This document shows, piece by piece, positions 8,226 to 15,708 of a stretch of DNA of 31,838 nucleotides. The stretch is from contig JBDUDK010000015.1 of the NCBI GenBank assembly GCA_040002995.1, positions 1 through 31,838 of the forward strand, read 5' to 3'. The stretch comes from JBDUDK01 sp040002995 (GTDB taxonomy: Bacteria; Actinomycetota; Acidimicrobiia; Acidimicrobiales; Ilumatobacteraceae). The notes beneath the pieces are model-generated. The model was given only the letters and a program-made list of their open reading frames with translations. It was not told where the DNA came from and made no database searches. The position numbers and the translations under genes were made by a program. Position 1 is the first letter of the stretch, and each line of letters begins with the position of its first letter.

Positions 8226-9335
8226 ATGCGCATCGGGCTCGTATCCCCCTACAGCCTCACGCTGCCCGGCGGAGTTCAGGCGCAGGTGCTCGGGTTGGCG
8301 CGCGAACTGCGCCGCCGAGGCCACGAGGCCCGCGTGCTCGGGCCCTGTGATGGTCCGCCGCCCGAGACGTTCGTCACCCCGCTCGGGAACTCGATCCCCA
8401 CCGCGGCGAACGGTTCGATTGCGCCGCTCGCGCCCGATCCATCGGCCGCGCTGCGCACCATTCGCGCCCTGCGCGACGAGTCGTTCGAAGTTGTTCATGT
8501 ACACGAGCCGCTCGTGCCGGGCCCCACGATGACGTCGGTCTTCATGCACCCCGCGCCCATGGTCGGCACGTTCCACGCCGCCGGTAGCAGCGCGGCGTAC
8601 CGTTGGCTCAATCCCGGGGTTCGCTGGTTGGCGCGCCGCCTCGAAGTGCGCTGCGCGGTGTCGCCCGACGCGAGAGCGATGGCGGAGCAAGCCCTGGGCG
8701 GAACCTACGAGCTGCTGTTCAACGGCATCGAGATAGACCGCTTCGCGCTGGCCGAGCCGACCAAGAGCGACGAGCCTGCCGTGTTCTTCATCGGCCGCCA
8801 CGAGCCGCGCAAAGGTCTCGAGGTCCTCCTCGACGCGATGGCGGAGCTGCCCGCCACTGTGAAGCTCTGGGTGGCAGGAGACGGCCCCGACACCGGTGCA
8901 CTTCAAGCGAAAGTGGCCGGTGACCCACGCATCGAGTGGTTGGGTCGGGTCAGTGACACCGAGAAAGCCGCCCGCATGCGCGGCGCAACGGTGTTTTGTG
9001 CACCGTCGTTACGGGGTGAATCCTTCGGCGTCGTTCTTCTCGAGGCGATGGCAGCCGGAAGTGCCGTCGTCGCGAGCGATCTCGCCGGGTACCGCAATGT
9101 CGCAACCGACGAGAAGGACGCATTGCTCGTAACGCCCGGCGACGCGGGTTTGCTCGCCACGTCGATCCGGCGGGTGATTGACGACTCGGACTTGGCTCAC
9201 CGCCTGCGCGATGCTGGTCGAGCGCGGGCCGAAGGCTTCTCCATGGCGTCGCTCACCGACCGATACCTCGCCATTTACAACCGCCTGGCCGACGCGGCGC
9301 CGGTTGTGTCGCGGCGGCGCCGACTCATCGGGTGA
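8226..9335 (+). CDS. pimA: GT4 glycosyltransferase, probable phosphatidylinositol mannosyltransferase
   Basis: A 369-residue GT-B fold retaining glycosyltransferase. The N-terminus MRIGLVSPYS...PGGVQ closely follows mycobacterial PimA, as do NGS (62-64), VHEP (92-95) and GTFH (115-118). The C-terminal donor-binding half has GRHEPRKG (190-197), FCAP and the E(x7)E motif in GESFGVVLLEAMAAG (E265, E273). PimA transfers mannose from GDP-mannose to the 2-position of phosphatidylinositol at the inner membrane face, the first step of PIM/LM/LAM synthesis. Its place upstream of pdxS-pdxT-yebC fits actinobacterial synteny and supports the symbol. Unlike mycobacteria, no pgsA or acyltransferase gene precedes it here; the LLM-class gene diverges instead. 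A different lipid acceptor cannot be excluded. Confidence 0.75.
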   Translation: MRIGLVSPYSLTLPGGVQAQVLGLARELRRRGHEARVLGPCDGPPPETFVTPLGNSIPTAANGSIAPLAPDPSAALRTIRALRDESFEVVHVHEPLVPGPTMTSVFMHPAPMVGTFHAAGSSAAYRWLNPGVRWLARRLEVRCAVSPDARAMAEQALGGTYELLFNGIEIDRFALAEPTKSDEPAVFFIGRHEPRKGLEVLLDAMAELPATVKLWVAGDGPDTGALQAKVAGDPRIEWLGRVSDTEKAARMRGATVFCAPSLRGESFGVVLLEAMAAGSAVVASDLAGYRNVATDEKDALLVTPGDAGLLATSIRRVIDDSDLAHRLRDAGRARAEGFSMASLTDRYLAIYNRLADAAPVVSRRRRLIG

Positions 9336-9358
9336 CACGGAAAATGGGCGGTTGCCCG

Positions 9359-9364
9359 TAGACT
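9359..9364 (+). promoter_or_regulatory. -10 hexamer of the lemA-htpX unit
   Basis: TAGACT is preceded by CCCG and is identical to the pdxS hexamer. Here it lies 35 bases before the ATG, so this unit, unlike most in the window, should have a leader carrying a Shine-Dalgarno sequence. Confidence 0.4.
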
Positions 9365-9379
9365 GCCCGCGGTTTGCGG

Positions 9380-9393
9380 CCCTTTCGAAAGGG
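9380..9393 (+). promoter_or_regulatory. 14-base palindrome over the lemA ribosome-binding site
   Basis: CCCTTTCGAAAGGG is a perfect palindrome whose right arm contains the AAAGGG part of the AAAGGGAG Shine-Dalgarno sequence, 6 bases before the lemA ATG. As RNA it can fold a 5-bp stem with a UCGA loop and hide the ribosome-binding site. As DNA it could be an operator just downstream of the promoter. Confidence 0.45.
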
Positions 9394-9399
9394 AGTCAC

Positions 9400-9960
9400 A
9401 TGACGGTTTTTTGGATCATCCTGGGCGTGGTTGTGGTGCTTTTCATCCTCTACATCATCGCTGCGTATAACGGGCTTATCCGGCTCAAGAACCGGGTCGA
9501 CAGCGCTTGGGCGCAGATCGCCGTCCAACTGAAGCGTCGCCTCGACCTCATTCCCAACCTCGTGGAGACGGTGAAGGGCTACGCCGCGCATGAGCGCGGA
9601 ACTCTCGAGGCCGTGGTCAACGCGCGCAACGCCGGCCTGAGCGCGTCGGGTGGCAGCCCGAAGGAACAGGCGGCTGCCGACAACATGATCACCGGTGCCC
9701 TCAAGCAACTGTTCGCGCTCAGGGAGGCGTACCCGGACCTGAAAGCGAACCAGAACTTCCTCGCGCTGCAAGAAGAACTCACCGCCACAGAGGACAAGGT
9801 CAGCTACTCGCGGCAGTTCTACAACGATGGAGTCCAGCGATTGAACACCAAGATCGCACAGTTCCCCGCGGTCATCATCGCCAAGAGAATGAACCTTGGC
9901 ACCCGGGAGTACTTCGAGGCCGAGCCTGAGGCAAGCGTTGCCCCGAAGGTGCAGTTCTGA
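9400..9960 (+). CDS. lemA: LemA family protein
   Basis: A 186-residue LemA-family protein: one N-terminal membrane helix (about residues 4-23), followed by the diagnostic YNGLIRLKNRVDSAWAQI, LKRRLDLIPNLVETVKGY and later EDKVSYSRQFYND helices, ending with a short acidic tail. LemA proteins form helical bundles outside the membrane; the molecular function is still unclear, but they commonly pair with HtpX-like M48 proteases, as here (gap of 38 bases). The ATG at 9400 has a GGGAG Shine-Dalgarno sequence with good spacing, in a leader that contains a palindrome. Length matches the family. Confidence 0.93.
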   Translation: MTVFWIILGVVVVLFILYIIAAYNGLIRLKNRVDSAWAQIAVQLKRRLDLIPNLVETVKGYAAHERGTLEAVVNARNAGLSASGGSPKEQAAADNMITGALKQLFALREAYPDLKANQNFLALQEELTATEDKVSYSRQFYNDGVQRLNTKIAQFPAVIIAKRMNLGTREYFEAEPEASVAPKVQF

Positions 9961-9998
9961 TTAATCCGTCGCACCAACCCCCCGTCTGAACCGCGCCT

Positions 9999-10916
9999 AT
10001 GCACGTCTATGACCTCGTCGCGTCCAACAAGCGCCGCAGCGTGCTGCTCGCGCTCGGATTCATCGCCATTCTCGTGGTGATCGGCTGGGCCGTAAGCCTG
10101 CTCGTCGGGATCGGCTCGTGGGGCGTGCTGATTGCCCTCGTGGTAGCCGGGTTCCTGGCGTTCTTGTCGTACTGGAAGAGCGATGTGGTGGCGTTGGCGA
10201 TGAGTCGCGCCAAGCCCGCCGACCCCCAGCAATACCGACGGCTGCACAACCTCGTCGAGGGCCTCTGCATCGCCGCCGGACTTCCCAAGCCCCGCCTCTA
10301 CATCATCGAAGACGAGGCACCCAACGCGTTCGCCACGGGCCGCAACCCGAAAAACGCGGCGATCGCTGTCACGACGGGTCTGCTCGAGAAGATGAATCGG
10401 GTCGAACTCGAGGGCGTGCTCGCCCATGAGCTGAGCCATATCAAGAACTACGACATTTTGGTCAGCACGCTCGCAGTAACGATGGTTGGTGCCATCGCGC
10501 TGATATCCGACATCGGTATCCGCATGCTGTGGTGGAACGGCGGGCGGCGGGGACGAAACGACCGCCAAGACAACAATCCGTTGGGCATCATCTTGTTGAT
10601 CGTCGGCCTGGTAGTCATCATCCTCGCCCCGCTCATCGCCCAGCTCATGCAATTCGCCGTGAGCCGGAAGCGCGAAGCGCTGGCCGATCTCACGGGCGTT
10701 CAGATCACGCGCTACCCGCCGGGGCTCATATCGGCACTGGAGAAACTGAAAAACGACAGCACCGTCGTACACGCTGCGTCGCGCGCCACTGCCCATCTCT
10801 GGATCGAGCAGCCCACCGCGCAGACCCCCGAGGAGGGACGGCTGTCTCGCCTCAACCGGCTCTTCGATACCCACCCACCCCTAGAGGAACGTATAGCTGC
10901 GCTCCGGGAGCTCTGA
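9999..10916 (+). CDS. htpX: M48-family membrane zinc protease HtpX
   Basis: A 305-residue membrane metalloprotease of peptidase family M48. There are two N-terminal membrane helices (about 14-36 and 40-58), the zinc motif HELSH (H143, E144, H147), further hydrophobic segments around 155-175 and 195-215, and the third zinc-ligand glutamate E226 in REALAD. HtpX degrades damaged or misassembled membrane proteins at the cytoplasmic face. It follows lemA, a common pairing. The ATG has no recognisable Shine-Dalgarno sequence and no TANNNT hexamer, so its translation signal is unclear. It is followed 3 bases later by the DUF3048 lipoprotein gene. Confidence 0.92.
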   Translation: MHVYDLVASNKRRSVLLALGFIAILVVIGWAVSLLVGIGSWGVLIALVVAGFLAFLSYWKSDVVALAMSRAKPADPQQYRRLHNLVEGLCIAAGLPKPRLYIIEDEAPNAFATGRNPKNAAIAVTTGLLEKMNRVELEGVLAHELSHIKNYDILVSTLAVTMVGAIALISDIGIRMLWWNGGRRGRNDRQDNNPLGIILLIVGLVVIILAPLIAQLMQFAVSRKREALADLTGVQITRYPPGLISALEKLKNDSTVVHAASRATAHLWIEQPTAQTPEEGRLSRLNRLFDTHPPLEERIAALREL

Positions 10917-10919
10917 AAT

Positions 10920-12053
10920 ATGCGTCGCTCACCCCTTGTCCTCGTTGTCGCGTCTGCTCTCCTTGCCGCAGCGTGTGGGGGCGGTTCCAAGACCGCCGCC
11001 ACCACCGCGGCGACCGATGCACCCACGACCACCACGACAGCGTCGACCACGACGACCTCGACCACGACGGGCAGCACCACGAGCACCGTGGCCACGTCGA
11101 CCACCTACATCGGAGCGGGTCTCGATCCCCTGACGGGCAAGCCCGACGCCGAGGCCTCTGTCCTCAACCGACCCGCGTTAGTCGTCAAGATCAACAATCA
11201 CCCCGATGCCTGGCCGCAGAGCGGACTCAACCAGGCCGACATCGTCTTCGAGGAACTCGTCGAGGGCATCAGCCGCTTCGCCGCGGTATTCCATTCGCAG
11301 GACTCCTCGCCCGTCGGCAGCATCCGTTCGGCGCGCACGAGCGACATCAACATCATGGCGTTGGTGGGCAAACCCCTTCTGGCGTGGTCGGGCGGGAACC
11401 CCGGTGTCGTCGCGGCGGTCAAACGGGCGAACCTGGTCGACGTCGGCTACTCGTTCCACAGCGTCGACGGCGGCTACTTCCGCAGTAATGACCGCGTGGC
11501 GCCGCACAACCTCTTCGCCGATACGGTGAAATTGTTCGCGCTCGCGAAGCCCGATCAGGGCCGGCCACCGGCCGTGTTCACGTTTCGCACCCCGACCGAC
11601 ACCCAGCCGTCGACGGCCAAGGCGGCCACGGGGGTCAAGCTGACGTTCGACGGTATTCAGGCGCAATTCGGGTGGGACGCGGCGTCGTCGACCTGGCAAC
11701 GCAGCGAGGCGTTGGTAGGTAGGGCGCAGAAGCCTCAGGTCGACTCCAAGGCCGTGCAGGTCGCTCCGCAGAATGTTGTCGTGATGTTCTGCCAGTACCG
11801 GCCGAGCCCGGCCGATCCGAAATCGCCCGAGGCCCAGACCACCGGAACGGGCCAGTTGTGGGTGTTCACCGGCGGTCAGGTGATCGAGGGCACGTGGTCG
11901 CGTGCGACCGTCAAGGATCCTCTGACTCTCGCCGACAGCGCGGGCACGCCGATCAAACTGACCCCAGGACAGACGTGGGTGGAGCTCCCGAAAGCCGGCA
12001 AAGCCGTCCAGATTCCCACGGGCACCGACCCCGCCACCGTGAAGTTCCCTTAG
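10920..12053 (+). CDS. DUF3048-domain lipoprotein
   Basis: A 377-residue exported lipoprotein. The signal peptide ends in a lipobox LAAAC, predicting lipidation at C19. Residues ~25-62 are an almost pure Thr/Ser/Ala linker. The rest matches the DUF3048 (YerB-like) family, with VVKINNHPDAWPQSGLNQADIV and the RSARTSDI stretch near the start of the domain. YerB relatives sit on the outer membrane-leaflet side and have no firmly established biochemical role. The gene follows htpX by 3 bases with GGGAG upstream of the ATG, so it is probably co-transcribed with lemA-htpX, which suggests envelope quality control (inference). Confidence 0.87.
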   Translation: MRRSPLVLVVASALLAAACGGGSKTAATTAATDAPTTTTTASTTTTSTTTGSTTSTVATSTTYIGAGLDPLTGKPDAEASVLNRPALVVKINNHPDAWPQSGLNQADIVFEELVEGISRFAAVFHSQDSSPVGSIRSARTSDINIMALVGKPLLAWSGGNPGVVAAVKRANLVDVGYSFHSVDGGYFRSNDRVAPHNLFADTVKLFALAKPDQGRPPAVFTFRTPTDTQPSTAKAATGVKLTFDGIQAQFGWDAASSTWQRSEALVGRAQKPQVDSKAVQVAPQNVVVMFCQYRPSPADPKSPEAQTTGTGQLWVFTGGQVIEGTWSRATVKDPLTLADSAGTPIKLTPGQTWVELPKAGKAVQIPTGTDPATVKFP

Positions 12054-12097
12054 TGGTTTCGGGCGAATCGGACCGGAAGCTGAAGCCGTCCTCCCTC

Positions 12098-12103
12098 TAG
12101 ACT
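12098..12103 (+). promoter_or_regulatory. -10 hexamer of the pdxS-pdxT-yebC unit
   Basis: TAGACT ends 6 bases before the ATG at 12110, predicting a leaderless pdxS message. No PLP-related riboswitch or operator is apparent in the 56-base gap after the lipoprotein gene. Confidence 0.5.
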
Positions 12104-12109
12104 GAAGCT

Positions 12110-13024
12110 ATGGCGAAGCGAACCGATGCGAAGCCGGCAGATACGGCGCGCACCACCGGAACCTTTCGCGTAAAGCGCGGTCTGGCCGAGATGCTCAAGG
12201 GCGGCGTCATCATGGACGTCGTCACGGCCGACCACGCCAAGATCGCGGAGGACGCGGGGGCGTGCGCAGTCATGGCGCTCGAGCGGGTGCCGGCCGACAT
12301 CCGTCGCGATGGCGGCGTGGCCCGCATGAGCGACCCGGAGATGATCGAGTGCATCAAAGCGGCCGTGACCATTCCCGTGATGGCCAAGGCCCGCATCGGC
12401 CACTTCGTCGAGGCCCAGATCCTCGAGGCCCTCGGCGTCGACTATGTCGACGAGTCAGAAGTTCTTACCCCGGCCGACGAGCAGCACCACATCGATAAAT
12501 GGCGCTTCACGGTGCCGTTCGTATGCGGGGCGACGAACCTCGGCGAGGCTCTGCGGCGAATCAGCGAGGGCGCGGCCCTCATCCGATCGAAAGGCGAGGC
12601 CGGTACCGGCAACATCGTCGAGGCCGTCCGTCACCTCCGTTCCATCACCGGCGACATCCGCAAGCTGACGCAGGCTGATTCGGCCGAACTGTTCGACTGG
12701 GCCAAGCGCCTGCAGGCACCGCTGCCGCTCGTGCAGGAGGTCGCCGAGCTCGGCGCCCTACCCGTTCCTTTGTTCTGCGCCGGAGGTATCGCCACGCCGG
12801 CCGACGCCGCGCTGGCGATGCAGCTCGGCGCCGAGGCGGTCTTTGTGGGATCGGGCATCTTCAAGAGCGCCGACCCCGCTCCGAGGGCCAAGGCCATCGT
12901 CGAGGCGACCACGCATTTCCGCGATGCCCATATCCTCGCCAAGGTGAGCCGCAACCTAGGTACCCCGATGACCGGCATAGGCATGGACGAACCGCACGTG
13001 AAGCTGGCCGAGCGGGGCTGGTAA
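12110..13024 (+). CDS. pdxS: Pyridoxal 5'-phosphate synthase subunit PdxS
   Basis: A 304-residue PdxS (SNZ/Pdx1). With PdxT it makes PLP from ribose 5-phosphate, glyceraldehyde 3-phosphate and ammonia inside a 12+12-subunit complex. Key residues are present: D36 in MDVVTADHA, the first Schiff-base lysine K93 in MAKARIGH and the second lysine K161 in RSKGEAGTGN. The phosphate-site glycine motifs near 225 and 247 are also intact. The N-terminus carries about 17 polar residues before the conserved VKRGLAEM, a modest extension often seen in actinobacterial homologues. The -10 hexamer lies directly before the ATG. pdxT follows after 33 bases. Confidence 0.97.
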   Translation: MAKRTDAKPADTARTTGTFRVKRGLAEMLKGGVIMDVVTADHAKIAEDAGACAVMALERVPADIRRDGGVARMSDPEMIECIKAAVTIPVMAKARIGHFVEAQILEALGVDYVDESEVLTPADEQHHIDKWRFTVPFVCGATNLGEALRRISEGAALIRSKGEAGTGNIVEAVRHLRSITGDIRKLTQADSAELFDWAKRLQAPLPLVQEVAELGALPVPLFCAGGIATPADAALAMQLGAEAVFVGSGIFKSADPAPRAKAIVEATTHFRDAHILAKVSRNLGTPMTGIGMDEPHVKLAERGW

Positions 13025-13057
13025 GGCTCGCGGTCGTGGGAGCACGGAGGCCCCCAG

Positions 13058-13642
13058 GTGCAGGGGAAGCGCATCGGCGTACTCGCGCTGCAGGGAGCGT
13101 TTTCGGCGCACGCCCGCGTCTTCGGGGAGCTGGGCGCCACCGCGGTTGAGATCCGCACCACAGCTGATCTCGACGGCGTCGACGCCCTGGTGATGCCGGG
13201 CGGTGAAAGCACGACGATGTCGATGCTGCTCGAATCGTCGGGCTTGTTCGATGTCGTGGCGAAACGGCTCGCCGACTCGATGCCGGTGCTGGGGACGTGT
13301 GCCGGCATGATCCTGCTCGCCGGCCATGTGGTGGGGGGACGTCCCGATCAGCGTTCGTTCGCCGCCGTCGACATCACAGTGCGACGCAACGGATACGGCC
13401 GCCAGGTCGACAGCTTCGAATCCGATCTCGACATCGCCGACCTCGGTGAGCCCGAGCGCCCATTCCATGCGGTGTTCATCAGGGCGCCACTTGTCGAGGC
13501 GGTGGGCTCCGCCGTCGATGTGCTCGCTCTCCACGACGGTCACCCCGTTCTCTGCCGCCAGGGCCACGTCACCGTGGCGGCCTTCCACCCTGAGCTGTCC
13601 GGCGACACGCGGCTCCATGCACGGTTCCTCGAGGAGGTCTGA
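13058..13642 (+). CDS. pdxT: PLP synthase glutaminase subunit PdxT
   Basis: A 194-residue class-I glutaminase that supplies ammonia to PdxS. The triad is C81 in GTCAG, H177 and E179 in HPEL; PGGES at 48-52 forms the glutamine pocket. The GTG start has GGAGG 7 bases upstream. Its end contains the strong GAGGAGG ribosome-binding site of yebC, so the two are translated in close succession. Confidence 0.96.
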   Translation: MQGKRIGVLALQGAFSAHARVFGELGATAVEIRTTADLDGVDALVMPGGESTTMSMLLESSGLFDVVAKRLADSMPVLGTCAGMILLAGHVVGGRPDQRSFAAVDITVRRNGYGRQVDSFESDLDIADLGEPERPFHAVFIRAPLVEAVGSAVDVLALHDGHPVLCRQGHVTVAAFHPELSGDTRLHARFLEEV

Positions 13643-14392
13643 ATGTCCGGCCATTCGAAGTGGGCGACGATCAAGCATCAGAAAGGCGCCAAGGACAAGG
13701 CCCGCGGCAAGCTCTTCGCGAAGCTGATTCGTCAGGTCGAGGTGGCGGCGCGCGAAGGGGGCGGCGACATCGAGGCGAACGCCACGCTGCGAACGATGTA
13801 CGCGAAAGCCCGCGCCGCATCGGTGCCGATCGATACGATCGAACGCGCCGTCAAGAGGGGCACGGGTGAGCTCGAGGGCGTCACGTATGAGTCGATCACC
13901 TACGAGGGATACGCGCCCGGTGGCGTAGCCGTGATGATCGACGTCCTCACCGACAATCGCAACCGCGCCGGCGCAGAGGTGCGCAGCCTGTTCTCGAGGA
14001 TGGGCGGATCGATGGCTGAGCCCGGTGCCGTGTCATGGCAGTTCAGCCGCCGCGGCCTGGTCGTGGTACCCAAGACATTCACCGAGGACGATGTGATGGT
14101 GGCCGCGCTCGACGCGGGTGCCGACGACATCATTGATGACGGCGACGCGTGGCGTATCACGAGTGAGCCGGCTGACGTGGAGGCTGTGCGCGAGGCGCTC
14201 GAAAAGGCCGGCATCACGGTCGACTCCGCCGAGGCGACGATGATTGCTTCCACGTCGGTCCCGCTCGAGACGGCCGACGACGCCAAGCGGGTGTTGCGGC
14301 TCATCGACGCCCTCGAGGATCACGATGACGTGCAAGATGTCTATGCGAACTTCGATATTCCCGACGCGATCCTGCAGACGGTGGAGGCTTGA
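13643..14392 (+). CDS. yebC: YebC/PmpR-family regulator or translation factor
   Basis: A 249-residue YebC (TACO1) protein. The N-terminal MSGHSKWATIKHQKG motif, the GYAPGG motif and the NRNRAGAEVRSLFSRMGG stretch are all intact. Members are described both as DNA-binding regulators (PmpR) and, more recently, as ribosome-associated factors that relieve stalling at proline-rich stretches. It follows pdxT directly. In many actinobacteria yebC precedes ruvC; here 4 kb of other genes lie between them. Confidence 0.95.
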   Translation: MSGHSKWATIKHQKGAKDKARGKLFAKLIRQVEVAAREGGGDIEANATLRTMYAKARAASVPIDTIERAVKRGTGELEGVTYESITYEGYAPGGVAVMIDVLTDNRNRAGAEVRSLFSRMGGSMAEPGAVSWQFSRRGLVVVPKTFTEDDVMVAALDAGADDIIDDGDAWRITSEPADVEAVREALEKAGITVDSAEATMIASTSVPLETADDAKRVLRLIDALEDHDDVQDVYANFDIPDAILQTVEA

Positions 14393-14395
14393 ACG

Positions 14396-14851
14396 ATGGC
14401 GATTGGCGTGGGCGACAAGGCCCCTGACTTCAACCTGAACGGCACAGGCGGACGCTCCTACAGCCTCGGCGAATTTTCCGGGCAGCCCATCGTGTTGGTC
14501 TTCTATCCGGGTGACAACACGCCTGTATGCACTAAACAGCTCACCGCCTACACCGACGACATCGGCGCGTTCACTGCGCTCGGTTGTCAGCTGTTGGCCA
14601 TCAGCCCTCAGTCCGTCGACAGCCACGAGAAGTTCTCAACAAAGCATCACTACGCCTTCCCGCTGCTCGCGGACACAGACAAGAAGGTGTTCGAGAGCTA
14701 TGGGGCACTCGGGCCGATCGGCTTTCCGCGGCGCTCGGTGTTCGTGATCGATCGAGAGGGCGTGATCCGCTACGCGCACCGTGCCATCGCCGGGCTCACC
14801 TTCCGACCCGCGAGCGAGCTCGTCGACGCCGTCCGGGCCGCGTCGGCTTAG
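14396..14851 (+). CDS. Bcp/PrxQ-like peroxiredoxin (AhpC/TSA family)
   Basis: A 151-residue thiol peroxidase of the thioredoxin fold. The active-site segment reads YPGDNTPVCTKQ with peroxidatic C45. The position of the usual PrxQ/Bcp resolving cysteine (five residues later) is threonine; the only other cysteine is C64. It may therefore act as a 1-Cys enzyme or resolve through a partner thiol or C64. It follows yebC by 3 bases with GGAGG upstream and overlaps the convergent ABC permease gene by 4 bases, with no terminator hairpin between. Confidence 0.9.
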   Translation: MAIGVGDKAPDFNLNGTGGRSYSLGEFSGQPIVLVFYPGDNTPVCTKQLTAYTDDIGAFTALGCQLLAISPQSVDSHEKFSTKHHYAFPLLADTDKKVFESYGALGPIGFPRRSVFVIDREGVIRYAHRAIAGLTFRPASELVDAVRAASA

Positions 14852-15708
14852 TTCTCGTCGCCGACGCCGAGCAAACGGTTGCGCGACATCGACTTCATGC
14901 CCCGGCGAAGACCGAAGAGGGCCACGACCCACACGATCGCTCCGATGTACCAGCCGGCGTTGGCCGCCCCGAACAGCGCGCCCGTCGACTGGGAGTAGGC
15001 GATCAGGATCAGGGGAAGGCTCACGAGTCCGGCCGCCTGTTGCGCCGCCGCGGTGGACTTCACTCTCGCCGACAGGCGCAGCACGAGCGACAGCGTGAGC
15101 GCGAGGAACGGTGGCACGACCCAAGCGATCAGAACCCACCACTCCTTTGTCGGGAAGAACCAGCCGCCCACTTTCGGTCCGACGGTGACGTTCACGATGA
15201 TGGAGTACATGCCGAACCCGACGATCGTCGTGACGTAGCCGGGGATGAGGCTGGCGATGAGCTTGCCGAGGTAGATCTCGCTGACGCTGGCGGGGGAGTG
15301 GGCGAGGAACTCGCCGGTGCCCCGCTCACGCTCGCCCACGATGGTGCTGGCGCCCACGGCCGTCGCGATGGTGAGCGGCACGACGATCGCCACCGGCGCA
15401 AAGAGAAAGACGGCCAGCGCGTAGGCGGTGCGGGCCGACGGCGTGTCGCCCCGGATCGCCGCTTTCGCGCGGTCGGGCAACGCGTTTAACGCCTGCCCGA
15501 TCTGATTGACCGCGTTGATGTTGCCCCATTTCGTGAGCGAGACGAGCAAGAGCGTAGGAATGACCACGAAGAAGATGGCGCCGAGCGCAACCATCGGCAG
15601 CCAGAAGTCGCGGGCCTGCGCGAGTTGCTTGAGGTCGGTACGCGCGATCGTCCGGACCCGATTCCAGTCCATGTGCTTGCGCCGCGCCGGGACGACGGCG
15701 GCGGTCAC
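14848..15708 (-). CDS. ABC-2 type transporter permease
   Basis: A 286-residue integral membrane protein with about six helices. The layout is typical of NatB/ABC-2 permeases: a first helix at ~36-60, a large loop, then the conserved GERERGTGEFL segment (126-136) that couples to the ATPase, and C-terminal helices ending in a basic tail. The GTG start overlaps the ATPase stop as GTGA; an alternative ATG lies 12 codons in (15672). Together with the ATPase it would export a small molecule or sodium, or act on lipids; the substrate is unknown. Confidence 0.86.
   Translation of the reverse strand: MTAAVVPARRKHMDWNRVRTIARTDLKQLAQARDFWLPMVALGAIFFVVIPTLLLVSLTKWGNINAVNQIGQALNALPDRAKAAIRGDTPSARTAYALAVFLFAPVAIVVPLTIATAVGASTIVGERERGTGEFLAHSPASVSEIYLGKLIASLIPGYVTTIVGFGMYSIIVNVTVGPKVGGWFFPTKEWWVLIAWVVPPFLALTLSLVLRLSARVKSTAAAQQAAGLVSLPLILIAYSQSTGALFGAANAGWYIGAIVWVVALFGLRRGMKSMSRNRLLGVGDEN

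Noticed and set aside
9819..10874. Long minus-strand reading frame across htpX
   Set aside because: It is an antisense shadow of lemA-htpX, with charged, low-similarity sequence.
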